From: Streptomyces tirandamycinicus
GTDB taxonomy: Bacteria > Actinomycetota > Actinomycetes > Streptomycetales > Streptomycetaceae
Direction of reading: 5' to 3'
Length of the DNA: 64,000 nt
Assembly (NCBI RefSeq): GCF_003097515.1
Contig: NZ_CP029188.1
Coordinates: 4,351,001 to 4,415,000 of the forward strand
The notes under the pieces were generated by a model, which saw only the letters and a list, made by a program, of their open reading frames with translations, was not told where the DNA came from and did no database searches. This document shows, one piece after another, positions 49,546 to 57,480 of the stretch (positions are counted from its first letter, which is position 1; every line of letters begins with the position of its first letter). The position numbers and the translations under genes are program-made.

Positions 49546-50079
49546 CTATTCGGCCAGCACGGCTTCCGCGTCCAGCGTCGTTCCGACGGCCTGGATCACC
49601 GAGGCGATCTTGAAGGCCTCCTGGATGACGTCGCGCTCGACGCCCGCCTTGCGGAGCACCTGCTCGTGCGAGTCCAGGCACTGGCCGCAGCCGTTGATCG
49701 CGGAGACGGCCAGCGACCACAGCTCGAAGTCGGTCTTCTCGACACCGGGGTTGCCGATGACGTTCATCCGCAGGCCGGCGCGCAGCGTCCCGTACTCGGG
49801 GTCCGACAGCAGGTGCCGGGTCCGGTAGAAGACGTTGTTCATCGCCATGACCGCGGCGGCCGACTTGGCGGCGGTGTACGCCTCGCCGGACAGGTTGGCC
49901 TTGGCCTCGGGCTCCAGCTCGCGCAGCACGATCGGCGAGCGGGAGGCGATCGCGCAGGCCAGCACCGTGCCCCACAGCTGCTGCTGCGGAAGGTCGCTGT
50001 TGCCGATCACCGAACCGAGGTTCAGCTTGAGGTCCTTGGCGTAGTCCGGCAGGGCGGACTTCAGCTCATCGAGCGCCAT
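49546..50079 (-). CDS. ahpD: Alkyl hydroperoxidase AhpD
   Basis: 177 aa. The AhpD catalytic motif INGCGQCLDSHEQVLRKAG gives Cys131 and Cys134 with the proton-relay Glu (EKTDFELWS) and His138. AhpD reduces AhpC through a lipoamide-linked system in actinobacteria and has weak peroxidase activity itself. ATG 50079 (MALDELKSALPDYAKD) was chosen; the GTG two codons earlier overlaps the ahpC stop. The gene begins 2 bases after ahpC ends, so the operon is translationally coupled. Confidence 0.95.
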   Translation of the reverse strand: MALDELKSALPDYAKDLKLNLGSVIGNSDLPQQQLWGTVLACAIASRSPIVLRELEPEAKANLSGEAYTAAKSAAAVMAMNNVFYRTRHLLSDPEYGTLRAGLRMNVIGNPGVEKTDFELWSLAVSAINGCGQCLDSHEQVLRKAGVERDVIQEAFKIASVIQAVGTTLDAEAVLAE

Positions 50080-50081
50080 GC

Positions 50082-50636
50082 TCACTCACCGGCCAGCAGC
50101 TTCGACGCGTCGAGGGTGTCCTCGCCCTTGGACCAGTTGCAGGGGCAGAGCTCGTCGGTCTGCAGGGCGTCGAGGACCCGCAGGACCTCCTTGGGGTTAC
50201 GGCCGACGGAGCCGGCGGTCACCATCGTGAACTGGATCTCGTTGTTCGGGTCGACGATGAAGACGGCGCGCTGGGCGAAGCCGTCCTCGCCCTCGATGCC
50301 GAGGTCGCGCATCAGCTCGTGCCGGGAGTCGGCCATCATCGGGAAGGGCAGGTCACGCAGGTCGGCGTGGTCCTTGCGCCAGGCGTGGTGGACGAACTCG
50401 GAGTCGCCGGAGAAGCCGAGGACCTGGGCGTCGCGGTCGGCGAACTCGTCGTTCAGCTTGCCGAACGCCGCGATCTCGGTGGGGCAGACGAAGGTGAAGT
50501 CCTTGGGCCACGCGAAGACGACCTTCCACTTGCCCTCGTAGGACTTGTGGGTGATCTGCTCGAACTCCTTGCCGCTCTCCAGCGAGACGCAGGCGGTCAG
50601 TTCGAAGGTGGGGAACTGGTCACCGACAGTGAGCAC
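50082..50636 (-). CDS. ahpC: Alkyl hydroperoxide reductase AhpC (2-Cys peroxiredoxin)
   Basis: 184 aa. The peroxidatic cysteine is Cys51 in WPKDFTFVCPTEI, and the resolving cysteine region near the C-terminus reads TDELCPCNWSKGEDTL with two cysteines (CPC). It reduces hydrogen and alkyl peroxides and is regenerated by AhpD. GTG 50636 has AGGAGAGC 4-9 bases upstream. It is divergent from oxyR over a 128-base intergenic region, the streptomycete arrangement in which OxyR activates ahpCD. Confidence 0.96.
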   Translation of the reverse strand: MLTVGDQFPTFELTACVSLESGKEFEQITHKSYEGKWKVVFAWPKDFTFVCPTEIAAFGKLNDEFADRDAQVLGFSGDSEFVHHAWRKDHADLRDLPFPMMADSRHELMRDLGIEGEDGFAQRAVFIVDPNNEIQFTMVTAGSVGRNPKEVLRVLDALQTDELCPCNWSKGEDTLDASKLLAGE

Positions 50637-50764
50637 GCGCTCTCCTTGCAACGGGAAGCCCCTCGTGGGGGCCTCCGGGGGTTGGACGGAGCACCACCCT
50701 GGCACAGAGTGCATTGATCAAAGAAATAGCTAGACTGGGTCGCCGTGATCGGAGGTGGTTATCA
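50637..50764. promoter_or_regulatory. Divergent ahpC / oxyR promoter region with probable OxyR site
   Basis: The AT-rich core gcattgatcaaagaaatagctagac (in the interval 50,711-50,735) is far less GC-rich than its surroundings. TAGACT at 50,731-50,736 is a good -10 for oxyR, with GGAGGTGG at 50,749-50,756 as its ribosome site. The same AT-rich core contains a ttgatcaa palindrome and LysR-type T-N11-A words, so OxyR binding here is likely by analogy. Confidence 0.6.
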
Positions 50765-51910
50765 GTGGTGGCAGTGAATCCGGCGAATAGGGGCAAACAG
50801 CCCAGCCTGGCTCAGCTTCGCGCCTTCGCCGCCGTCGCCGAGCATCTGCACTTCCGGGACGCGGCCGCCGCAATCGGGATGAGCCAGCCCGCGCTGTCCG
50901 GAGCCGTGTCGGCGCTGGAGGAGGCACTGGGTGTCCAGCTGCTGGAGCGTACGACGCGGAAGGTGCTGCTGTCGCCCGCCGGTGAGCGGCTCGCGGTCCG
51001 CGCCAGGACGGTCCTCGACGCCGTCGGCGAACTGCTGGAGGAGGCCGAGGCGGTGCGCGCGCCCTTCACCGGCGTGCTGCGACTGGGGGTGATCCCCACC
51101 GTCGCCCCCTATCTGCTGCCGAGCGTGCTGAGGCTGGTCCACGAGCGCTACCCGGAACTGGACCTCCAGGTCCACGAGGGGCAGACGTCGTCGCTGCTGG
51201 AGGGACTGTCGGCGGGCCGGCTCGACCTGCTGCTGCTCGCCGTACCGCTCGGCGTGCCCGGGGTGACGGAACTGCCGCTGTTCGACGAGGACTTCGTGCT
51301 GGTGACGTACGGCGACCACTGGCTCGGGGGCCGCGCGGACATCCCGCGCGACGCGCTCAGGGAACTGCCGCTGCTGCTCCTCGACGAGGGCCACTGCCTG
51401 CGCGACCAGGCCCTCGACATCTGCCGGGAGGCGGGCCGGACGGACGGGGTGCCGGTCACCACCACCGCCGCCGGGCTGTCCACCCTGGTCCAGCTGGTCG
51501 CGGGCGGACTGGGCGTCACCCTCCTGCCGCACACCGCCGTGCAGGTCGAGGCCGGCCGCAATCCGGCCCTGGCCACCGGCTACTTCGCGGACCCGGCCCC
51601 GGCCCGCCGGGTCGCCCTGGCGATGCGCACCGGGGCGGCCCGCCAGGGCGAGTTCGAGCAGTTCGCGGGCGCGCTCCGGGAGGGCCTGGGAGACCTCCCG
51701 GTCCGTGTGCTCCGCGACGGCGGCCTCCCGTCGTCCGGAGTCCTTCCGGCCGCATCCTCCGCGTCGGCCGGAGCGTCCGCATCCTCCGTATCGGCCGAAT
51801 CCTCCGTATCAGCCGTATCAGCCGTATCCGCCGTATCGGCCGGAGCTCCGGCTACTCCTCGGACGGCTCCTTCGCCGCCGGAGGCCGTCCGCGGCGGGGG
51901 ATCGGCTTGA
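50765..51910 (+). CDS. oxyR: OxyR-type LysR regulator (hydrogen peroxide sensor)
   Basis: 381 aa. The N-terminal winged HTH is PSLAQLRAFAAVAEHLHFRD, AAAAIGMSQPALSGAVSALE, EALGVQLLERTTRKVLLSPA. The effector domain carries the redox cysteines in DEGHCLRDQALDICREAG, the typical OxyR pair about 11 residues apart. Position divergent from ahpCD supports the assignment. The protein is about 60 residues longer than standard OxyR (around 310-320 aa). The extra C-terminus (SVSAESSVSAVSAVSAVSAG) is encoded by 9-bp ccgtatcag repeats and runs 59 bases into the convergent downstream gene. GTG 50765 follows GGAGGTGG at 9 bases. Confidence 0.92.
   Translation: MVAVNPANRGKQPSLAQLRAFAAVAEHLHFRDAAAAIGMSQPALSGAVSALEEALGVQLLERTTRKVLLSPAGERLAVRARTVLDAVGELLEEAEAVRAPFTGVLRLGVIPTVAPYLLPSVLRLVHERYPELDLQVHEGQTSSLLEGLSAGRLDLLLLAVPLGVPGVTELPLFDEDFVLVTYGDHWLGGRADIPRDALRELPLLLLDEGHCLRDQALDICREAGRTDGVPVTTTAAGLSTLVQLVAGGLGVTLLPHTAVQVEAGRNPALATGYFADPAPARRVALAMRTGAARQGEFEQFAGALREGLGDLPVRVLRDGGLPSSGVLPAASSASAGASASSVSAESSVSAVSAVSAVSAGAPATPRTAPSPPEAVRGGGSA
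51804..51839. repeat. 9-bp tandem repeat in the oxyR 3' end
   Basis: Four units: ccgtatcag, ccgtatcag, ccgtatccg, ccgtatcgg, each coding Ala-Val-Ser in the oxyR frame; related words extend back to 51,786. It may vary in copy number between strains. Confidence 0.75.
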
Positions 51911-52070
51911 CGCCGCCGGGCAGCCGGCCCGCCTCCGACAGGGCCCGGCGCAGCAGGAACTCGATCTGGGCGTTGGCGCTGCGCAGCTCGTCCGAGGCCC
52001 AGCGCGCCAGCGCCTCGTAGACCGACGGGTCGAGCCGCAGCAGCACCTGTTTCCGTTCGGGAGGGGTCAC
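51852..52070 (-). CDS. Small ribbon-helix-helix protein
   Basis: 72 aa. KQVLLRLDPSVYEALARWAS and DELRSANAQIEFLLRRALSE form the beta-strand plus two helices of CopG/Arc-type ribbon-helix-helix DNA-binding proteins, followed by a basic Pro/Arg tail (PIPRRGRPPAAKE). GTG 52070 overlaps the stop of the SPFH gene as GTGA, so both are translated from one mRNA. It may repress its own operon through the palindrome at 53,053-53,068. The alternative is an antitoxin-like partner of the SPFH protein, but no toxin is evident. Confidence 0.85.
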   Translation of the reverse strand: MTPPERKQVLLRLDPSVYEALARWASDELRSANAQIEFLLRRALSEAGRLPGGVKPIPRRGRPPAAKEPSEE

Positions 52071-53005
52071 TGGTAGAGCGTGCCCGTGTTCAGGACGGGC
52101 TGCGCCGCGCGGTCCCCGCAGAGCACCACCATCAGGTTCGAGATCATCGCCGCCTTGCGCTCGTCGTCGAGCTCCACCAGGCCCTCCGCGGCGATCCGCG
52201 CCAGCGCGGCCTCCACCATGCCGACCGCGCCGTCCACGATCTGCCGGCGGGCGGCGACGACGGCCCCCGCCTGCTGGCGCTGGAGCATCGCCGAGGCGAT
52301 CTCGGGCGCGTACGCGAGGTGCGTGAAGCGCGACTCGACGATGTGGACGCCCGCGGCCTCCACTCGTGCGCGCAGTTCCAGGGCCAGCTTCTCGGTGATC
52401 TCCTCGGCGTTGCCGCGCAGCGACAGCCCTTCCTCGTCGTGGGCGTCGTACGGGTACTCGATCGCTATGTGCCGCACCGCCGCCTCGGTCTGGGTGGAGA
52501 CGAACTCCCGGAAGTCGTCCACCTCGAACATCGCCTGCGCGGTGTCCTCGACCTTCCACACGACCACCGCGGCGAGCTCGATCGGGTTGCCGTAGGCGTC
52601 GTTGACCTTGAGTACCGCGGTCTCGTGGTTGCGGATCCGGGTCGAGATCTTCGCCCGGGTGGTGAGCGGGTTGACCCAGCGCAGCCCGTCGGTGCGGATC
52701 GTGCCCCGGTAGCGGCCGAAGAGCTGCACCACCCGGGCCTCGCCCGGGGCGATCATGTTGAGCCCGAACATCGCGAGGGCGGCGGTGACCGCCACCAGCG
52801 CCCCGCCCACGAAGAGCAGGACCTGCGCGGCCGTCGCCGCCACCGAGGTGCCCGCGGCCATCAGCAGCACGCCGCCCGCCAGTCCGGCCAGGCCGAGCAG
52901 CAGTGCCAGACCGCCGCCGACGCTGTGCGCGGGGAACTCCTCGACTCTCGGCCCGGGCATCTGCGGTGTGTCGTCGTGGTGGAGAGAAGTGCTGGTAGCA
53001 GGCAT
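52067..53005 (-). CDS. SPFH/band 7 domain membrane protein (stomatin-like)
   Basis: 312 aa. Two N-terminal hydrophobic segments (GGGLALLLGLAGLAGGVLLM and AAQVLLFVGGALVAVTAAL) anchor a cytoplasmic SPFH domain (about 80-260): FGLNMIAPGEARVVQLFGRY, WVNPLTTRAKISTRIRNHET, VNDAYGNPIELAAVVVWKVE, EAAVRHIAIEYPYD and the helical LELRARVEAAGVHIVESRFT. Such proteins oligomerise into membrane microdomains. ATG 53005 follows a GGGGGGC site. It forms a two-gene operon with the ribbon-helix-helix protein. Confidence 0.92.
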   Translation of the reverse strand: MPATSTSLHHDDTPQMPGPRVEEFPAHSVGGGLALLLGLAGLAGGVLLMAAGTSVAATAAQVLLFVGGALVAVTAALAMFGLNMIAPGEARVVQLFGRYRGTIRTDGLRWVNPLTTRAKISTRIRNHETAVLKVNDAYGNPIELAAVVVWKVEDTAQAMFEVDDFREFVSTQTEAAVRHIAIEYPYDAHDEEGLSLRGNAEEITEKLALELRARVEAAGVHIVESRFTHLAYAPEIASAMLQRQQAGAVVAARRQIVDGAVGMVEAALARIAAEGLVELDDERKAAMISNLMVVLCGDRAAQPVLNTGTLYQ

Positions 53006-53052
53006 GTTCGCCCCCCGTTCCCCGGGTCGCGACCGCGACCCGACTGGCTAGC

Positions 53053-53068
53053 AATGTGATTACACATT
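53053..53068. promoter_or_regulatory. 16-bp palindrome AATGTG-N4-CACATT, candidate operator of the SPFH operon
   Basis: aatgtgattacacatt is 6-bp perfect dyad arms around ATTA, located 48 bases before the SPFH start codon in an AT-rich patch (53,050-53,075). The position suits an operator overlapping the -10/+1 region. Possible ligands are the ribbon-helix-helix protein of this operon or a GntR-type repressor encoded elsewhere. The rest of the 53,069-53,289 gap holds the promoter of the PBP gene and no other gene. Confidence 0.6.
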
Positions 53069-53289
53069 AATCCAACTCGCAACCCTGTGCACCTCTCGTG
53101 AGTCGGTTCCTTTGAGACGGGTGCTGATTGTCACGTCCGGAAAAGACCGGATCGGTGGTCCTTTGTCTGTACGACCGGTGTTAGCTTTCTGAGCTGATCT
53201 GGCGACAACCGCCGGCGTACGGCACGACGGCGGCCGACGGTCGGGCGACCGGCGACGAGTGCGGAACACAGAGCGGAGCAACGAAAGCG

Positions 53290-55593
53290 ATGGGCCGAGC
53301 GGAAGCGCGGAGGGCCCGGCAGCGCGACGCGCGCCGGGTGGGCAAGGCCGGGGGCATACGGCGCTTCCTCACCTGGAGGAGGCTGCTGGGTACCTTCTTC
53401 ACGGCCTGCCTGCTGGGCATGGGCGCGCTCTTCATCGTCTACCTGCTGGTGCCGGTTCCCGCGGCCAATGCGCAAGCCGAGAAGGAGAGCAACGTCTACA
53501 AGTACGCCGACGGCTCCCTCCTCACCCGCACCGGCACGGTCAACCGCGAGATCGTCGGTCTGGACAAGATCCCGGACGAGGTGGAGAAGGCCTTCGTCGC
53601 CGCCGAGAACAAGACCTTCTACAAGGACTCCGGCGTCGACCTGAAGGGCACCGCCCGCGGCGTCTTCAACACCCTGACCGGCGGGGGCAAGCAGGGCGGC
53701 TCGACGATCACCCAGCAGTACGTCAAGAACTACTACCTGAACCAGGATCAAACGGTCACCCGCAAGCTCAAGGAGCTGGTGATCTCGCTGAAGGTGGACC
53801 AGCAGAAGGACAAGGAGGAGATCCTCGCCGGCTACCTGAACACCAGCTACTACGGGCGCGGCGCGTACGGCATCCAGGCCGCGGCCCAGGCGTACTACCG
53901 CAAGGACGCCCAGAAGCTCACCGTCGCCGAGGGCGCCTACCTCGCCGCCCTGCTGCAGGCCCCCAGCCAGTACGACTGGGCGGTCGCCTCGCCGACCGGC
54001 AGGAAGCTGGTGAGCGAGCGCTGGAACTACGTCCTGGACAACATGGTCGAGCAGAACTGGCTGGACGCGTCGGCCCGTTCGGGCCTGGAGTTCCCGGTGC
54101 CGAAGGAGCCGAAGGCCGCGCCGGGCATGGAGGGGCAGGCCGGCTACCTCGTCAAGGCGGCCAACGCCGAACTCGCCAAGCGCGGTGTCAGCGAGGACCA
54201 GATCGAGGCCGGCGGCTGGACCATCACGCTCAGCATCGAGAAGAAGCGCCAGGACGCCCTCGTCAAGGCCGTCGACGAGCAGCTGGAGAAGAAGCTCGAC
54301 CGCGACGGCGACGAGCGCGACGCGACCGTCCAGGCCGGCGCGACCTCCGTCGACCCGGAGAGCGGCAAGGTCGTCGCCCTGTACGGCGGGGTCGGCGCGA
54401 CCGAGCACTGGATCTCCAACGCCACCCGCCGGGACTACCAGCCCGCCTCCACCTTCAAGCCCGTCGTGCTCGCCACCGCCCTGGAGACCCGGGCGGAGAC
54501 CCAGGACGGCCGGCGGATCGGCCTCGACACGATCTACGACGGCACCAGCAAGCGCCCGGTGGAGGGCAGCGACACGCCCTTCGCCCCGGAGAACGAGGAC
54601 GACCGCAGCTACGGACCCGTCACCGTGCAGAAGGCCACCGACAGCTCCATCAACTCGGTGTACGCCCAGATGATCGTGGACGTCGGCCCCGGCAAGGTGA
54701 AGGAGACCGCGCTCGGCCTCGGCATGCAGGACGGGGAGGGCTGGCCGGTGCGGCCCGCGATGTCGCTGGGCACGATGGGTGCCTCGACCTGGGACATGGC
54801 CGCGGTCTACGCCACCCTGGACAACCACGGCGAGAAGGTCACACCGTCGATCGTGAAGGACGCCAAGCACCGGACCCGCGAGGCGGGGCCCGCACCCGAG
54901 GGCGGCGACCGCGTCATCAGCCGGGAGGCCGCCGACACCGTCACCAAGGCCATGACCGGCGTGGTGCGCAGCGGCTCCGGCCGCAACGCCCAGGGCGACT
55001 ACTACGCGGCGGGCAAGACCGGTACCTCGGAGAACAACCGCTCGGCCTGGTTCGTGGGCTACACGCCCGAACTCGTCACCGCCGTCGCCCTGTTCGGCGA
55101 GGACGCCAAGGGCGGGCAGGTCACGCTGACCGACACCGTCAACGAGGGCCGCGCCAACGGCGGCGGTGTGCCGGCCCTGATCTGGCAGCGGTACACCACC
55201 GGCGCCCTGGGAGGCGGCTCGGACAAGCGGTTCGACCTGGAGCTCCTCGCGCCCGTGCGGGAGGAACCCCCGGCGAGCCCGAGTGGGACGCCCTCCGGGA
55301 GCGAGGAGCCCGAGAAGCCCTCGGACGAGCCGTCGCGGCCGGACGAGCCGGAGGACCCGCCGAGCGACTCGCCCGACCCGACGCCGTCGGACGACCGGCC
55401 CACCCGGCCGGGGGACACGGCCGGCACCACGGAGGGCGGCGGTACCGACGCGGGCACCACGGAGGGTGGCGGCACCGACGCGGGCACCACCGAGGGCGGC
55501 GAGAGCGACGGCGGGGCCGGCAGCGCGGGCACCACGGACGGGACGACGGCGGGGACGACGGCCGGCGTACGGCCCCGGCCGAAGGCTTCCTGA
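53290..55593 (+). CDS. Class A penicillin-binding protein (bifunctional transglycosylase/transpeptidase)
   Basis: 767 aa. A basic cytoplasmic tail, a membrane anchor at about 36-57 (LGTFFTACLLGMGALFIVYL), GT51 transglycosylase at about 75-260 (FVAAENKTFYKDSGVD with the catalytic Glu, GKQGGSTITQQYVKNYY, and the YLNTSYYGRGAYGIQAAAQA block) and a transpeptidase at about 345-650. In the latter Ser387 and Lys390 (PASTFKP), Ser453-Ile-Asn455 (DSSINS) and Lys576-Thr-Gly (AGKTGTS) are all present. The 100-residue C-terminus is Pro/Glu/Ser then Thr/Gly repeats (TTEGGGTDAG in tandem). It polymerises and crosslinks peptidoglycan. Its ATG is preceded by GAGCGGAGC; the start at MGRAEARRA fits the family. 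Confidence 0.95.
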   Translation: MGRAEARRARQRDARRVGKAGGIRRFLTWRRLLGTFFTACLLGMGALFIVYLLVPVPAANAQAEKESNVYKYADGSLLTRTGTVNREIVGLDKIPDEVEKAFVAAENKTFYKDSGVDLKGTARGVFNTLTGGGKQGGSTITQQYVKNYYLNQDQTVTRKLKELVISLKVDQQKDKEEILAGYLNTSYYGRGAYGIQAAAQAYYRKDAQKLTVAEGAYLAALLQAPSQYDWAVASPTGRKLVSERWNYVLDNMVEQNWLDASARSGLEFPVPKEPKAAPGMEGQAGYLVKAANAELAKRGVSEDQIEAGGWTITLSIEKKRQDALVKAVDEQLEKKLDRDGDERDATVQAGATSVDPESGKVVALYGGVGATEHWISNATRRDYQPASTFKPVVLATALETRAETQDGRRIGLDTIYDGTSKRPVEGSDTPFAPENEDDRSYGPVTVQKATDSSINSVYAQMIVDVGPGKVKETALGLGMQDGEGWPVRPAMSLGTMGASTWDMAAVYATLDNHGEKVTPSIVKDAKHRTREAGPAPEGGDRVISREAADTVTKAMTGVVRSGSGRNAQGDYYAAGKTGTSENNRSAWFVGYTPELVTAVALFGEDAKGGQVTLTDTVNEGRANGGGVPALIWQRYTTGALGGGSDKRFDLELLAPVREEPPASPSGTPSGSEEPEKPSDEPSRPDEPEDPPSDSPDPTPSDDRPTRPGDTAGTTEGGGTDAGTTEGGGTDAGTTEGGESDGGAGSAGTTDGTTAGTTAGVRPRPKAS

Positions 55594-55649
55594 CCCGAAG
55601 CGGCCCCTGACGGGAGGCGGCTTGTGACCGGAAGCGGCTTCGGACCGGA

Positions 55650-55689
55650 AGCGGCCGGGCCGTACACCCCGGTGTACGGCCCGGCCGCT
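55650..55689. terminator. 19-bp hairpin between convergent PBP and catalase genes
   Basis: Arms 55,650-55,668 and 55,671-55,689 are exact complements separated by 2 bases (agcggccgggccgtacacc and complement). A likely bidirectional terminator. Confidence 0.85.
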
Positions 55690-55797
55690 CGCCTTCGCCG
55701 CGGATCGCAGGCCAGCGCGTGCCCCGACCTGCGGAGCAGCGGTCGGCGCGTGCCCGACCTGCCGGCCCGGCCGTTCGCCTTCACGCCGGACCGGCGG

Positions 55798-57261
55798 TCA
55801 GCCTCCGTTGACCTCCTGGGAGATCCGGTCCCCGATCTCCTTGTCGACGTTGCGCCAGTACTGCACCGCGCGGTCCAGCACCGGCCGCGAGACGCCCTGC
55901 TTCAGATGGCCGCTCACGTTCGACACCAGCCGTGAACGGGCGGCGTCGTCGAGGACATGGCGGACCATCGTGCCCGCCTGGCCCCAGTCGTCGTCCTCAC
56001 GGTGCAGCTTGTACGCCTCGCGCACCATCTCGCCGGCCGTCGCCCACCCCGCCGGGTCTCCGAAGCGCGCGAAGTCCGCGTCCGGGCCGCCGTAGGAGTT
56101 CGGGGCGTAGGGCCGCGCCGCGTGCGACGGCGCGTACCGCATCGGGCCGTCCTTGGCGTACGAGTTCACCGGCGCGTGCGGACGGTTCGGCGGCAGCTGG
56201 GCGTAGTTGGGGCCGATCCGGTACCGGTGGGTGTCCGGGTACGAGAACAGCCGGCCGAGCAGCATCTTGTCCGGCGAGGGGCCGATCCCCGGCACCATGT
56301 TCGACGGCTCGAAGGCGGCCTGCTCGATATGGATGAAGTAGTCCTCCGGATTCCGGTTCAGCGTCATCCGGCCCACGTCGATCAGCGGGTAGTCGCCGTG
56401 CGGCCACACCTTCGTCAGGTCGAAGGGGTTGAAGCGGTAGTCCGCGGCGTCCTCGAACGGCATGATCTGGACCTTCAGGGTCCACGAGGGCGGGTCGCCG
56501 GCCTCGATGGACTCGAACAGGTCGCGCCGGTGCCGGTCCGCGTCGTGACCGGCGAGTTCGTCGGCCTCCTCCTGGGTGAGGAAGTCGATGCCCTGGTCGG
56601 TCTTGAAGTGGTACTTCACCCAGAACCGCTCACCGGCGCCGTTGATCCACATGTAGGTGTGGGATCCGTAGCCGTTCATGTGCCGGTAGGTCTTCGGGAT
56701 GCCCCGGTCGCCCATCAGCCAGGTGACCTGGTGTGCCGACTCGGGGGAGAGGGTCCAGAAGTCCCACTGCATGTCGTTGTCGCGCAGTCCGGTGACCGGA
56801 TGGCGCTTCTGCGACCTGATGAAGTCCTGGAACTTGATCGTGTCGCGGACGAAGAAGACCGGCGTGTTGTTGCCGACCAGATCGTAGTTGCCGTGCTCGG
56901 TATAGAACTTCAGTGCGAATCCGCGCGGGTCGCGCCAGGTGTCCGGGGAGCCCTGCTCGCCGGCGACCGTCGAGAAGCGGGCCAGCATCTCGGTGCGCCT
57001 GCCCGGCTGGAACAGGTCGGCCTTGGTGAACTGGCTGACATCGTTGGTGACTTCGAAGAAGCCGTACGCCCCGGAGCCCTTGGCGTGCACCACCCGTTCG
57101 GGCACGCGCTCCCGGTTGAACTGGGCCATCTTCTCGATCAGGTAGTGGTCCTGGAGAAGGATCGGGCCGTCCGGCCCCACGGTCAGCGAGTGCTCGTCGC
57201 TCTCCACCGGGATGCCGTGGTTGTTCGTCGTGTACGGCGCTTTGGGGGGTGACTCGGTCAC
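55798..57261 (-). CDS. Monofunctional haem catalase
   Basis: 487 aa clade-3 type small-subunit catalase that converts hydrogen peroxide to water and oxygen. The distal catalytic His59 lies in RVPERVVHAKGSGAYGFFEV, the Asn in TPVFFVRDTIKF, and the proximal haem ligand Tyr in LFSYPDTHRYRIGPNYAQLP. The NADPH-binding region (HRRDLFESIEAG) is also present. GTG 57261 was chosen because GGGAGGACGCTC immediately precedes it and the protein then starts TESPPKAPYTTNNHG, as in relatives; an in-frame ATG at 57279 lies upstream. Monocistronic, convergent with the PBP gene. Confidence 0.95.
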   Translation of the reverse strand: MTESPPKAPYTTNNHGIPVESDEHSLTVGPDGPILLQDHYLIEKMAQFNRERVPERVVHAKGSGAYGFFEVTNDVSQFTKADLFQPGRRTEMLARFSTVAGEQGSPDTWRDPRGFALKFYTEHGNYDLVGNNTPVFFVRDTIKFQDFIRSQKRHPVTGLRDNDMQWDFWTLSPESAHQVTWLMGDRGIPKTYRHMNGYGSHTYMWINGAGERFWVKYHFKTDQGIDFLTQEEADELAGHDADRHRRDLFESIEAGDPPSWTLKVQIMPFEDAADYRFNPFDLTKVWPHGDYPLIDVGRMTLNRNPEDYFIHIEQAAFEPSNMVPGIGPSPDKMLLGRLFSYPDTHRYRIGPNYAQLPPNRPHAPVNSYAKDGPMRYAPSHAARPYAPNSYGGPDADFARFGDPAGWATAGEMVREAYKLHREDDDWGQAGTMVRHVLDDAARSRLVSNVSGHLKQGVSRPVLDRAVQYWRNVDKEIGDRISQEVNGG

Positions 57262-57480
57262 GAGCGTCCTCCCGTCCATCGAGGGAATGTGGTCGCATCG
57301 GCCGTGTGCCCCAGTCAACTCCTCACATGCGAAGGCGGCAACATTTGGACCGGATCCAGACCCGGACCTCGTCGCCACCGCCCTCGCCGACGGTGCCGCC
57401 GCTCTCGCCGGCGGCGGCGCCGCACCCGGCGACTGCGGCTGCCGTGGCCGCGGCGGCGCCGGAACCGGCCCGGGCCGGGG

